From Holothuria scabra (lineage: Eukaryota > Echinodermata > Holothuroidea > Aspidochirotida > Holothuriidae): DNA of 64,000 bases. A model generated the notes under the pieces. That model saw nothing but the letters and a program-made list of their open reading frames with translations. It made no database searches and was not told where the DNA came from. The stretch lies in NCBI GenBank assembly GCA_037179385.1, contig CM074184.1:11612001-11676000 (forward strand). The letters run 5' to 3'. Of this stretch, positions 23,160 to 38,100 are shown one piece after another; within the stretch, counting starts at the first letter, position 1; each line of letters opens with the position of its first letter. The translations under genes and the position numbers were made by a program.

Positions 23160-26100
23160 CTGAAACAAAAAGCAGAAAATTGAAATTTACTAGGAAAGTT
23201 GAAATATAGGCACACAAAATAATGAATACTGAACAATGAAGATAAATGATAAGCATACTAAAAACTCCTACCCTTTGATTGTATAACTTTGTTGCTGCTA
23301 TATTTATGCCATAGACTTAAAAAAATATAAAAGAACATAAATATGGCAATTTGAGCATTGCATCCTTTTATGCTTGGGTCAATGAAGGAAAACAAATTTT
23401 TGTGACAATCAAAAAATATGTAAACCAGTAACTAAAATCATTGACATTTGCAAACATTCCAGATGCCATATTTGTTTGTTTCTGACTATGTAAGAATACT
23501 CTACTACATGACTTTAGATAAACACCCTTTTAAGGATTTGTAGAAACCTACAATTCAGCAGCTATTTATCCAGCTAATGGCCAATTGATAATTTCAACCT
23601 CACACCACAGTTTTTGCTGAAAGTGGGGTTAGAGCAAGTTGATTATCAGTTCTCTTTCAACAGTGGTCACCACGTTCAGCAGTATGCAAACAGAGTCCTT
23701 CTGTAGAAACTCACCTGTGCACTTGGCCTGAAAATCCTAACTATGCTCACAAATTAAATTACCAGAGTTGCCATCAGCAGATCATGACAATTAGGTCATC
23801 TTTCTGGACACTGTCTTATTTGTATGGGTAATAAAGTGTAATGAATTGGGTCAAAAAGCAGCCTATGCTTAAGTGGTTAATGGAAAGTTTATATACCTGC
23901 CTTGGAAATACAAAAACCCTGGTGGTTCACTGCGAATCTTTAAAAGGAATGTTTATGTCATGGACCTCTAAAGGTTAAGGGATTTTGAAATGGACACTTT
24001 TTCATTTTCCAATACTTGCTGTAGGTGTAAACAAATTTCACCTTCTTGAACCTTCCATGAGATATTTCAATGTTTATGATAGGTTACATACACACACTAA
24101 CTTACATATGCCTTTTCTAGGCAATCCTGAACATGCAGACTAGATGTGTACAGTTTGGTCACGAAAATAGTTTTTCTTTCTTACATTTGTTGCACCAATA
24201 AATATTTCCCTTGAATAGCTCCTAAATATGTTTTCAATGTATGTGCATATCTTTTGACAACAAAATGAGATTTTTAATTGCACCATTTCCCTGCAAGAAT
24301 TCAAATTTATGAAGCGATTTTTCAACATGATTACTCTTTTGATGTAAAACAACAGTGTAGGATGTCCTGGGTTCAGCAAAAATCTTAAATCCCCCTCACA
24401 GAACAGAGATAAAGCATGATGAAACGTTCTTTCTTACTTTTTGTTACATGCTCCTTCTTTGCCTGAAAACCTCTTATTGCTTCAGGGAGGAAATGAAGCT
24501 TCTTACACACACACTTGATAAAGTCAGGTTTCACATCTGATTAATTGAGTGACAGTAACAGATGTATCTACGTACCCAAAAAGTGACGTAACATTTGGGG
24601 TTAGCTAACAGGCCAGTAAAGCATGTGTTAATTGCTTTTCGTGCAAGATGAACACAATAAAAGCATAGTTCATTTGAGAGCACAGATCATGTGACAAACT
24701 CAGGTACCAATTACACCCCACATCGCCTTTGATCTACTGGGGTGTCTATGTTAATTTCTCAAGAAGCAACATCACCACATGGCCATTTCTAGGAGTTCTG
24801 TATAATTCTGTGGGTGTGACTCATACAACCATTGTTCTTTACTTACACCATGCATCACTTTCCATACCTTATGACTCAATTAGTCTCATTCCTATAGACT
24901 CATTCATGTTTACAAACAAATGACATCACAGCTACTTGATAACAGAGCTGATGAGGTGCACTACATTTTCATCAAAGCAATGTAGATTCTAAATCTACAT
25001 TTTCCATGCAATCCTGAGATCCCTGCAGGCCCAAAACCTTAAATGCATGCATATGTTCCTGCACATGGTCTAGGCCAACCAGTGACATAACAGTGAATTG
25101 TCTACTAAAGATCAATGCACTCAACTTTATCTTTCAGGTCTGTTTTCCTCTCATAATGGCTATCAACTGGAGCCATAAGTGGAAAAAAGGCTGTGGCCAG
25201 TTCAACTCAAGCGAATTGGTTGGTAACTGGCCATCTTACTAATTCATAAAGGCTATCAGCCACCTGACATTTGGATATGGCCATTTGTATAAACATCTCT
25301 TCTTTTGAGCTAGTTCAGAATGACAGCCACTAATGATACACCCATGACATATGAAACAACTGAGTACAGATTTTTTGTCTATTGCTAATAATATGACAAC
25401 TCCTTTGAAACAACATGCATTCATACACAATACAGGCAGACCTATCAGCTCATACTATACATTCTATGTACTAACTACTTCTTCTGCAATTGTGTGGTCA
25501 CTGGCATAGACAGGTGGGGGGGGGGGCGGCACAAGGGGGCTATGGCCCCCCCCTGTTCATGCCCGCAAAAAAAAAATAAATGAAAAATAAATAAATTACG
25601 AAAGTAAAAGGCACGTTCGCACCTTCGCCTAGGCTGGCCCTACGCATTTCAAGGGTCGTACTGTATGACTAGTAAACATATTCCAGGGTTCGTTCAGCAT
25701 TTCTGTTGATGTCCAACGCTGCACGCACGCTGAACGCGAACACTAATCAATATACTTAATCAGTGTTTACAAACAAATGCCATCAAGACTGGGCGTCAAA
25801 AGAGTTGGCAAGGCGCGCTTACTGAGCTCTATGCTATATAGCTCAGTGGACGCGCTTACGCTGTCATCACAATGGGCGGTAGGTTCCAGTTTGTCTACTA
25901 TCTGCATGCAACTGCACAAGCATTAACAGGCGCAACACCAAACATACACCCATGTGTTCTTGCATGAAAGAGGTGAGTCATTGACCAAGGGTCTTTTCCT
26001 GGAGATCCTTGAAACTTTAGGGAGAAATGATGACTACCTGAGAGGTACGAATTTTCAAATTTTCCAGACGCTCCGCCCCAACCAGCGACGGCGCTCCGCT

Positions 26101-29100
26101 TAGATTGTCTTGGGGGCAGAATTACATTTTTAGGAAAGAAAAATCTTCTGCCCCAAATTGAAATGCTCCGCTACGCCTATGGAAAAACCTTACTCACTCG
26201 TGCACTGGAACAGCTGCTCGCAAATTGGAGCAGGATTTCAAACTTGCAATCCTAGGATCCATAGTCCAGTGGAGTGATGAACTGAGCTGATCAGTATCTC
26301 AAAAGCATGTTTGAATCTGAGAAAAATCACAAATTTTTCTCTCCAGAATGAAAGACAGCTAAACCTGGCATATGCCATTTCCAGCCATCTGGGAGGTATT
26401 AAAATCCAAAATTTTCTTTGTACTCTCCGTGCCAACTGATGGTGGCGCACGCTAGGATAGTAAGCTCCAGCCCCATAAAAATGTATCCCCCTCCCACAGC
26501 CCCACACCAAAGAGGAAAATCCTATTTACGCCACTGAATTTGATGTACCACCAACTGAAAACTAAAAACAAAATTTGAGCTGTATGAAATAGATGAAGGT
26601 ACATGGCAAGCAAAAATATCCTTACCAGGCCTAGGGCTGTTAAAACTCTTGCAAAAATTAGGATGTGACAATGTGTACAAATGTCTCTCTTAAGTATTGA
26701 TAGGCTTTGCCTCAATGCCAGTTACTTCAGCTTCAGCAGAAACAGCATTTTTGAAATATGTGGACTATTAAATCTAAGCTCCGCTCCACTATGGCACAAA
26801 CACGGTTCATATCCCTCATGCTTCTTTCTGTTGAACGGGAAGTGGTAAGCACCATGGATACTGACAAGGTTCTGAAACTTTTTGTGAAAAAACTCATAGA
26901 TGTCTTGACCTTGGATTTTAAAATCAGCCCATACTTATCCAGCTAAGACTTATAGTGGACAATGTACATTTTGTTGGTTCACATCAATTGTAACTAGTAT
27001 GTTTATACTTTTTCTCAAGTTACAGTCAGGATTGAGATTTTTTTCATGTTTCTCAATCTGATCCAACTGTGCGTGTAGAAAATGTTCCCTTTGATAAATC
27101 TTTATCAGCAGTTGAACATCATCCCCACTAATCGGCCTAAATTTATCAAATTTACCCTCATACAAGCCTTCTTCACCTTTCACCTTATATTCCCCAGCCA
27201 CTAAGACGGCGGTTAAGAATGGAGACGATTTCTTGACTTTGTCCCATCCCCACACCAAGAACCTTGTGACATCTCTGTAGCTTATTTGGAAACTTTCTGA
27301 TTTTTCTGCAATTAACTCATTTTTTTTTTAATTGAAGTGAACATTTTATTGAAAAAGGTAGTTCAAATTAACAACTACTTAAACTCTACTTACAAGCCTG
27401 GGAAATGCCATTTCCGGCTGTCTGAGGGGTTGCCATATTTCAACATTTTCTGTACGCTCTGCGCCAACCGATGGTGGCACTCTGCTTAGATAGCCTTTTG
27501 GTATGTTTGGCCCCCCCTGTTCAATAATCCTGGCTACGCCACTGTGTGTGGTACACATGTCATGCATGCATGGTACTATATTACACAGAAGACTTATGTG
27601 CACAGGAGCAAAGTTCAATAATGTAACCAATGGTCTGGAGACTTGAAGCCAGTTAGGTAGGAGGAATTTTGTGGCTTGGTTTAAGGAAATGTAGAAAGTT
27701 GAAGCAATTAATTTCTTGCTTAGGCAGTAGCTTTGCAAAATGGCTGGCCCCCAACAACCAAGAGAAATATATTCCTGTCCTAGATGGTACTATAACATGA
27801 CCAATCACAGCTTCAAAGCGTAGCTGGAATGAAGTCTTCTACATTTTTTTGTTTTCTCTTCTACATTTTTTTGTTTTCTCTTTAAAGTAACCATTAAAAT
27901 AACATGTTACCTGTAGATTCAAGCAAAAGGAATTACCATCACCACCACCAAGATTGGTAAAACTTATTTCATCCTTAAGAGATGCACTGTTCAGCAGCCA
28001 TTTTAAAAGAGTGTACCACGGGAAGCTATTAAGAAAGTTGATGACATGATGAAGGATGCCTTGAATCATAAGAACCACCAACTGTAGCTAGGATGAGAAA
28101 ATAAAGAAACAGCCCAAAGGGAATTAAATGATGTGCAATGGTGTAACAATACTTGCTGAAGGAATTGCATTGTCTCCCAGTGCAGAGGAATGGATTCAAG
28201 ATCTTGCTTCTAATATACAAAGCTCTACACAATATAGCACTACTTTACATTTCTAATGCATTCTCATTTATGGAAACAAAATATGAACTCAGATCTGAGA
28301 CCACTCAATCTGGTTGTTCCTAGATAGGCCTATAGATCCATGTTTGGTGAGCACATGGTAGCTCTTTCATTGTCCCAAGTAATATGAAATGATCTGCCCA
28401 CTTCAGTTAAGTCAGCATGCTCACTGGAACCTTGTCAGTCCTTGTTAAAAACCCATCTTGTTGACCTGTGCCTTTGATGGTATCTGATAGATCAACTTAA
28501 GTCTTTTGCTTTTTCCACTTTCTTTTGTAAGGTGCATTAGAATAGTTATTTTAAATAATATGCCATATTAATTTCATGATCTTGAGCTTGAACAAGAAAA
28601 ATAAGTAAAATGATAATAAAAAAAAACCAAAACCAAAAACACTCTATAGAAATGGCTAGTGTGGGAATACTGTGTGAATGACTTTTAGAAATCCTAACCA
28701 CAAAAATTCCCATATGCTCATGTTTACAATTTCTGAATGGATAGTACCATGAGATACTGTTGCAGGGAGGTGTTACTGGCTAGGAGATCCATCAGCAACA
28801 TTTTCTTTAAACCCTAGTAGTTTCTGATGGTAATCACTTGTGTGTTTTTCTTCATGATACAGTAGTCTTAAGAGGTACAACTTGTAAGGAGCAAAGTTCA
28901 AGGAGGAGTATGCCACCTGGTTGACCTCAAAGAGGAGATCAAGAAATTTGTCCCATCTCATAAGATTACCAGTCTATTGAGGGTTTGATGCATTTCAACA
29001 GAATTGACAACATAATAGGCTAGGTCTAGTTCCCCTGGTACCTTGCTAAATATGGGTGTACCTTTGAAGTCATGTAAGAGAACAAGACACTTAATGAAAA

Positions 29101-32100
29101 TCCAATGAACTCTCTTATTCCTCTTTGCATGAACCATTGGCATGTTTTATTGCAAGAATTAAAAATAGTTTATCACCAGCAACTGTTTACTCATGGGAAA
29201 TAAATGGTCAATTTGAAAGTCAGAACAGTGTAAATTACATTACTGTCATTAATTGTTAGACATAATTTAAAGTATTCTTCCAAATAACCCTTCTCGTTGT
29301 GGCCATGAGGTTGCCTACAAATTGACATGCCCTATATTTATTTTCAAGTATTTACTCATGTCAGAATATACACATTTTTGTATGCTGTTTCCATGCATGT
29401 GGTATAAGGTGAGCACAGGCTCAGTTTCATAAGGTAACGTAAGTCCCAATTTTTTTTCTAAAACCCATTATGAAAAGTTGTGTACATGCTAGTAGTGAAG
29501 AACATACTCTACATGGTTTTAGCCACCTCCTCCTCCTCATGTCCCTAAAACTATCAGGGTGAGCAAAAACAACAAACTCTTCCCCATGACTTCCATGAAA
29601 AACAGCACAAAATTTGTAAAGTAACCTTATCTTCACTGAATATTGGCAAAATATGTCTGATCAAATATTTTGGATGAAGTATGTAGTGAAGTATGTCTGA
29701 TCAAATATTTTGGGTGAGGTTTGTAGTGAAATAGGTCTGATCAAATATTTTGGGTGAGGTATGAAGAGAAATTTGTCTGATCAAATATTTCAAGGTGAAG
29801 TGGGACATGACTTTCTCTTTATCCCTCTCAACCCACTTATTTCCTGCCTACCCTACCATTCAATGATCATTATAATTCAGGAATCACATAACCTAGTTTT
29901 TTTTAAATTAATAGCACTTCTACCACCTTAAAAAGGCAAACGATTCATCTTAAGCTTCATGACAATTTCTCAAAAGAGGTGAAACTCAAATATGGATTGT
30001 TCTCATGTGACATCAGAGGAGAGTTTCACATTAAGCAATCTCAGAACAAAATCCCTTCGTATTCATACAAGCTTGCCCTCAGACATGGCTGTTGCCAACC
30101 CTTAGCTGTGACATCACTGAGAACTATCCAAAGTCAATTAAAAGGACAAATGAGGAAAACAGTTAGGGGGACATTAGAGGAAGTGCCTATTAGCCCGAAT
30201 TTAGATAAAACATCAACCACAACTGATCCTCTTAACTTTGTGAAGCTCAACTTTAGGCAGGCATGAAACTGATCTTGACTTCTGTAAACTGGTATTGTTG
30301 AAAGTCACCCATGCATGACACAATAAAAAGCTATGTAGGGCCAATATGAGGTCCCTCAACAAATCAAACAGGTGGTAAGATTGGGTATTAAAGAGTAGGT
30401 GAGAGGGATTACCTGTCATGGAGTTAGAACAATGAACAATAATAGATGCATGGATTCTGCCAAAAACTTCACTGGGGGTGGGGGATGGGGAGGCACTTAA
30501 CTGACAAACGCCCCATGTTCAAATCGTTGTTGCCCTTGGTCAAAGTTACAGGTAGATTCAGACAGGTAAAACTTGCTTCAAGGCCTTGATAAGGTGCATT
30601 CTGATGGGTTTAAAAGATAATTTGTTTAGAAAAGTTCTGGCATTGCTGAAAAGGTGACATATTCTCAAACAAGAAACCAAGATGAAGGAAGGGGAGTGGA
30701 TTTTAGCCTCCTTCTTAAAAGGGGAACACAAATCTTCCCTTTATCCCACTTGGAAATCATAATATTTCCTGCTAGGTTTTGTCTTACTAGATACTGCCAT
30801 TCAAACAAAAAGGAAATGACTGGCCACCACAGAATACTCCCTTTTAGTATTCCTAAAATATCAGCACTGTCTACAATACTTACAGATGTAAAAACTGTGT
30901 AAAACAGGAGAGAAGTAGGGAGTAAGAAAAGCAGTATGGTAAACATCAGAGTACCAATGAAGAGTTGATCAACATCATATGAACAAGAATCCACTCGGTT
31001 TCTCAATACATTCCATTTTCTGCCTCTGAAAAGTCTGGACAATGAAGTCAGTGCTGACAGCTGCAATGTGAATATCCTGAGAATTTAAGAACAAGTTGAA
31101 GACAACTAGACTTAGTAGCATATGATTACAAAGCAAAAGACAATTTCTGTAAATATTCAAAACAGATGGAAGATGTGAACTTTTCTTCTCAAGAGTCAAG
31201 TAAGAGTGTTAAATCTGAATAGAAACTCCAGTACAGCATTAAGGACATGAACCTCTAGATAGTTTTCTTGCATAATAGAATCCGGTCTGTCGAGGATCTC
31301 CTCACCTAATTGACCAGATCAGTAATTACATTGTGCATGATACTCTATCTCAAGACTTCTAACCTTCCCTGTTCATCATGTCTCCAACCATGCAGTCCCA
31401 ACTTGATGACAATGATATCATGCATGGCACATATGTCTTGTGACATGACCTCAAACAAAACAAAACAAAACACAGGAAATTTGGTGCCTAAAACAAATTC
31501 AAATGTCTAAAACTAAAATCACTTCCCTTTTTGTTTAGAATTTAACAGCACACTAACATGAATGTTACATACATAGTTTTAGCCGGATGAGGTAAAGTCC
31601 CAATACAGTGCAAAAAGGTTTGTGGCAAACAGGTTCAAATCCTACCCTTTGCCACCTCCTATGACAGGCAGGTAGTAACCCATCAATACCATGTGCATAT
31701 TCTACAACTCACAGCCCACAAAGGGGAACTACCCTTGCAGACTGCAATACTGCAAAGAAAAATGACCATCCAAGTTAAAATGGCAGGAGTCCATGACATC
31801 CAATGGTTTTTCGAATTTTTGCAGAAAAAGTTGCACCTAACAGTAAGCTGGGGCAACTTCCATCTCCTCACAAAAATGAACAATGCTTTTTCGTCCTTAA
31901 AATTTTTTTTTTTCTTCAGCTAAAAGTCTTTATATCTTGAAACAGATTGTGTCATGACTTTGAACAAAATGAATGTGAAAATATGCAAGTTTCCATGCCT
32001 CTTCAGTGTATATTGATATTTTGACACCATAAGAGATTACAAATGGATAAAATTGGTTGTTTAGGTTTGACATTAGCATAACAAAATTTTAAGTTATGAT

Positions 32101-35100
32101 GTCACCCTTATTTATTTCACATTCCCTTTTGATTGAAATGTGGCTCACTAACTTTTATTTTGAGAACCACAAATAGGAGTAACCAAGAAATCTTTTGTGA
32201 GGTCTTCCCTTAGGTCTTAAACCATTCAAATATAGAACATAATCCATTCTTTGAAGCCAATAAACCAATGCAAATATACAGTGAGTATTTACAGTGAGTA
32301 ATTTTTATGTTAAAACTCACAAATGTAAAGCAATTGACCTGTTCAAAGTTTCTTCATGGAACAGTATTGTGCAATAGGTCAAAAGGTAACACTTTTATGA
32401 GTGTTTGAGTGTTTACAGCTGATGGGCATGATGTAAACACACATAAAAACAGTGTACTATGCAAGGCCAGCGCAGCATTCACTTTTTGCTTCCAGTTGAC
32501 CTGAACAGAAAGGTCCCCCACGCATGTGCAGATCATGAACTTTGTAATTATCCATTTACGCAGACATGATAAAGTATACTCACTTTGCAGCATATACATA
32601 GAAGCAATAAATGTGAAAGGTCAGGAGAGACACTATGTCAGCTGCTGCAGCTAGGAGGACAGAGAATCCCAGGCAACCAGATAGAGTCATCACCCTTATG
32701 ATGGTTTTCATGGTGGGGTACAAAATATGCAAATATCCTGAAATGAATTTGGGAAAATAGGATGGCTATATCAGATTTCAAATAACACATAGGATTAAGC
32801 ACAGGTCACACTACTAGTGGGTAACTGGATAATTGCTTTACCGGGTATTGTATTCATGACGGGAGAAGAGGTGTAAAAATGAAGAAGAAGATAATGCAAA
32901 AAATGCAAAGCATGCAATACTGCATAACTTTGATATGTTTTACTACTAGCTTTACTCCTAGCTTAGACTAGCTTACTCCACAAAGAGCAGTGCTCTAAGA
33001 ATGGCAATTATGAAAGGTTGGTAAAGTGCAAGGTACACTGATTCCTTTGACATTAACAGAGAACTATTTGTAAAATGGTAGCCTCAAAAAAGAAAATGGA
33101 AAAAAGAAATGGTAGCTACAGTACCTATCCATAAATAGCTCTGGTATAAGAAAAAGTGTCCCAAGAAATGAGCAAATCCACTGTTTAGTTTCAGACCTGC
33201 TGGAGCTCCCATCATCCAGTTAAGAAGAAACTGTAACTGATCACCAGTGCTCTGAAAAAGAAGTACAATCGGGTAAAACATCCTGGAACCCTCAAAATTT
33301 TCATACTTTGACAAAGAAGACTGCTACTGTAGGTTTACTACATCATACAATACTGACCCCAAACCCCAGTTTAAGAATCAATCAAATAACTCTAGAAGAT
33401 ACTGTATAAATCAGTACTATTTCATACCATGCTTACAGGTATATATGCTACCTATCTTTTAAACACCAATCAGTGTATAGCTGTGGATAATATTAAAATG
33501 CCCATAAGCCTACAATCCCGAGTAGTGCCGCACATCTTGGAAGAGTTGTCTAAGTGATGATCAGTAATTTGCACATTCTCGGGTTTAAGTCTGGTGGCTC
33601 CGGCAAGTTGTTGTTGTCATCACAACTGGCTAGACTAAAACCACAGAAAATGCAAGTTACTGACCATTGCTATCAACTTTCCCGAGCTTAACACAACTGC
33701 TCGAGATTTTAGGCTCATGGACATTTTCACAGCATGTCCAAAGGAAAACCATTTCGCAGAAAACTGGTCTATCCACAGGAAATCTGGCATTCCCATTTGA
33801 TTTTCCAGAAATAAAAGGATTTTCAGCTTATGTCACTTACCTTTAATCAAGCAAAATTATCTGGTGATTACAACTCAACTTTGTATTGAAAACCAGGGAA
33901 TAACAAGTTGGTTGATTTCATTCTGCAATTCCTAAATTCACAAAAATAAAATTTATTGTACTCGAAACAACCTTCTACATAATTTTTACAACATTGGTAG
34001 TCCAAAAGAAATTCTGTTTGTCTCAGATGCCTTTATGCCTGTTAAAACCTTTCACTGAAATTAATGTTAATAACTTTTGGTTAAATGAAATTAATTGCTT
34101 ATTGCACAGAATGCTCAACTTTCTCACACTTTCATATTTGCTTTTGTAAAACATATTGATAAGTTCCTTTTCCTTCTGAAACCTTGTGTCACTATCATAG
34201 TTTATAACATCTTATGGTAGACCACCCTCAAAAAACCAAGAGGTTCACATTAATAAAGCTTTACTAGTCACAATACAGAGAAACCAGATCAGATTACGAT
34301 ACAATTTGTGAGCTCTGGTTAAAATCTCACCCATCTTTGGTCAGAAAGAACTCTAAATTTGTCAAAATTACTAATATTATTTTGATTTTCATAGTCCTCT
34401 AACACAATTTGCATATTTTAACAGGCTGGTGAATTTTTAAGGCCCTGTCCACTCACCCCAAACAGTACCAACTCTCCTAACCAAGCCCTTTCCACAATTG
34501 TCTGAAATTCATCCTCATCCAGACACAATCTCAGTTTATTGCTTCAGGTGAGTATAGAAAAACTCTATACACTAATCAAAACACTCTCAGTACCATACAT
34601 GCTGTGAAATATAAGCTTTGGCACTCTGCATTGTTTGAATTAGCTGTCAATCAAAGAGATGAGCCAATTGAGAATTTCGGTACCCGGGTTTAAAACTGTA
34701 GTTTGGGGTGAGAGGTTTGGCCCTTTAAGGTCTTTCTCACTCACATAAATTGTATCATAATCTGGATGTATTTCCCTACAGTGTAACCTAAACTTGACAT
34801 TCTGAGCTAGAATTGCAAAGTCAGTCCACCCTCACTTTGATCAAGACATCACCTTATTTCAAATTGTTCCCCTTCTTCCCCCACAGCTATGATTTATGTT
34901 TCTTTTCCAATAGAAGAAAACTACTGCAAAGTTAAATTAGTCTACAGATGTAACTTGCATTTTTTGGGGGGATACCTATAATAAAATATTTCAGCTTGCA
35001 AAAAAAACAAGGAAATTAATGTATGCACTTTGACCGATACAAAATCAAAGAACAGTCTGATAGGTCTGATATCTCTGTGAACTACGTTCCAAAACATGTG

Positions 35101-38100
35101 AGACAGCTCATACTCAGTAAATGTGTAGTCTTCACTAATTTTGTTAATGTTTCTTTAATCTAGATGGAGAGGGTAGGTAGAATTTTTAGTTTGAGTTGAC
35201 AATATTTGCACTGCAACAATCTATGGTATTACACATTCCACTGGGACTGATTTTCTCACCTTGAGTCTTGTGACAATAACAGCTGAGATGAGCTGATGAA
35301 TATGATATTTGTGGAAGACAAAGCAAACCAGACAGCCTAGTAGCAGGTCAAAGGTCAGTATTAACAATTTGTTACCAACCCTGCATGAAAAAAAAGTTAA
35401 TCAAGAACCAATTCATACATTACAACCAAAAACTCATTACATAGTTACCAAGTCATTTCAAAAGTAATGCATCACTTTCATCAAATGATGACAGATTGCT
35501 AACAAGTGAAGTTCTTCATTCTGTGCTCATTTTCTCTGTGCTCACGTTCTCTTTACACTACATGTAAGATGCAACAACATAAAGTTTTTTGCCTTTTTTA
35601 TCTAAATATGGTTAAAATTGTGAAACATATTCAACTCTATTAACTTAATACAAAACACCCCTTATAATATATTGACTTTAAATCTTGTGAAAATGCTACC
35701 ATTAAGAATAAAGTTACAGAAGACCTAAGGAATGGGAAACTGCTGCCATTAGTGCCATTGCAAATGATGATTAATGAGGGAGGGGGGGGGGAGAGGGGTC
35801 TAGGAAAGAAGAAGAGGAGTTGTTAGCAACAACAACATTTTATAATTATAAAACTAGGTTTTGAATGCTTTGAAGGTTTTTTAGGGCTCTTAGAAACCAA
35901 GAACATGTGAGACAAGCCTCTGGCTTGTGAATTATAACTTCACTTGACAATTCAGATGAAATCTGGTATCTTTTAAAAGACCAGTTTACATGGGAAACGA
36001 TAAATTGCTCTTCAGTCTTGGATGGAATTCCACCTTACTCTGACCAACCTGTATTCAAGCCCCAAGCCTCCCAGTTATACTAAACTCACCACTTTAAATG
36101 CCATGCCCTTTTATCCACTCAGAAACAACAAGTATTTCCTACATGAGACTCACAAACAGTTTTGAAGACTTGATACATAGTACCTGGCACCACCTTCATG
36201 CTCATAGCATTCATTCAAAATTAGTATGGCACAGCAACCACACCATACTTCTTCAACCATTGCTTTCAATAACACAGAAATGACCTTCCCTTTGTTCACA
36301 ACAGCCTCAGTTTGCCTGCAATGCATACACGTATTCCTACAATTGCCTACAAAAATTTTCTAACAGAAACAAGATGCATGTATAATACACACAATATGGT
36401 TATCTCATGGTAAATTCAAGACCAACTTCAAGTTGTTATTTGTGGCACTTCACAAGACAAACGGTAAGTGAATGAAGTTATGGGTGTGGGAAATTGAAAA
36501 CGAAAAGGGTCCACAAGACTGGAGGCCTACATGGCATAATAAAAAAGAGAACGAGTAAAAGTTTTACAGGGCTGAAACTGCAGCAAAACTTTTTACACTG
36601 AAATGTAACATGGTTCACAGGGCAGACCAAAACGTCAAGTTGATTCCTTGATGCTGACATACATGTTTTTAAATTAACAGTGCTTCAAAAACTAGTAAGA
36701 ATAGGATTCATCTTCTAATTATGGGCAATGAACATGCTACAATATGTGTATGAGATCACTCAGAGGTCACCATATTGATATTGTACCATATTTACCACAT
36801 TTTGAGTTATGATGACCCCAAGTATACTTTGACCTCCACCAAACCACACATCAAATGTAAGTGTAGTTATATTTACCCTTCTTGAGATATCTTTTTTAAG
36901 CAAAAGCATCACTTACACACACACACATACACACTTACAACACCACCATCCCATAGATTCCGTGCCTGCCTTTGACAAGGAATAAAAAGTGAGTAAACCT
37001 TTGTAAGAATGTAACTGAGAAAGGGTTCATGAAACCAACACTAAACAAGAGCCAGAGGGCACTACGGTTCCTTGCATTTTAGATGATTTTGTATTGAGGG
37101 AGTCACGAGGTGAGGCATAATTTGCACCTTCAACCCCAATGACTTTTGGCCCTCACCCCAAAACGTAGAGGCACATTTAATTTCAAAATCATACAAACAC
37201 TTGCAGTTCGAGAGAAATTGCACACTTGGGTTTTTCAAGTTATCACGCTGCATACCTCCCATTTCCATGTGAAAAATACATACACTCACCACCTTCACTA
37301 AAATGCCATGTACTTGAGTTTGGGGCAGTATAGGAGGGTAGTTAATTGCCGTTTGGTCCATCTCAACAATTCAAATTCAGACCTTACAAAGAAGTCACAA
37401 AGGTCAAATACCTGTACAGTCAAAGCAGGTCAACAGCATTTTACATTAACACAACTGTCCCTTGTGCAGGGAAGAAATCTGGTCATCATCTGATCATCCC
37501 TGACAATCAAAATTGATCATGGAGGACTAGAAATTATGCCATAGTTGTCCTTTGGACTACCTACATGTTTGCCTCAAAAGCAAAAATAAGCAAAGGCACA
37601 AGTCTGCTTCTAAGGCAGAGCCTGATTTTTTTACAACCAATTTCAGGTCAAATGAGGTCACAAAGTAGGTCAACACGTGCACTTTACTCAGATGAGCACA
37701 ACTTTCCATTAAGTCATCCCCCTATGTTACTTGGCTATTGAGTTATTGCACCACATACCTCGCATTCCAATGCATATGACCTACACACTAAGTTTTCATT
37801 GTCACTTTAATAGTTGTCAATAACTGGAATTAGGAACATCCTAGGTGGGTAGTGTAATTGCCTTTTTGGTTTGTCTGATCAAGACGAATCCAGACGTCTT
37901 GAAAAATTTACAAAGGTCAAAAGGTCAAATGAGGTCAAGTGAGGTCAAGCTGGGTCATCACATTTACTTCACAAATAGACGAACACAAATCTCCATTTAC
38001 ACCACCCCTCTAAAATGCTTCAGTGGCAAGATATTGTCATTTTAAGAATTTTTATATTAAGCCCCGCCCACTCATTAATATGCAAGATATGACCACCAAA

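Larger units (their letters stand above)
25499..27544 (+). mobile_element. hAT-superfamily DNA transposon relic, 2046 bp, perfect 8-bp TSD
   Basis: The left end is CACTGGCATAGACAGG and the right end is the inverse CCTGGCTACGCCACTG. TGTGTGGT stands directly outside both (25491-25498 and 27545-27552). An 8-bp duplication and CAGTGGCGTAGCCAGG-type ends are characteristic of hAT elements of the TTF/ZMYM type. Inside are a frameshifted hAT C terminus (26715-26943) and several GCTCCGC/TACGCC end-like fragments, so other family members may be nested. It lies in PIGQ intron 7. Confidence 0.92.

Noticed and set aside
23690..23760. Possible extra PIGQ exon (CACAG|GTGAGT donor-like site on the - strand)
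   Set aside because: All frames upstream are closed, and exons 7 and 8 join directly in phase with no gap relative to the human C terminus.
30490..30560. tRNA-like B box (ATGTTCAAATC)
   Set aside because: No A box or cloverleaf stems could be matched.
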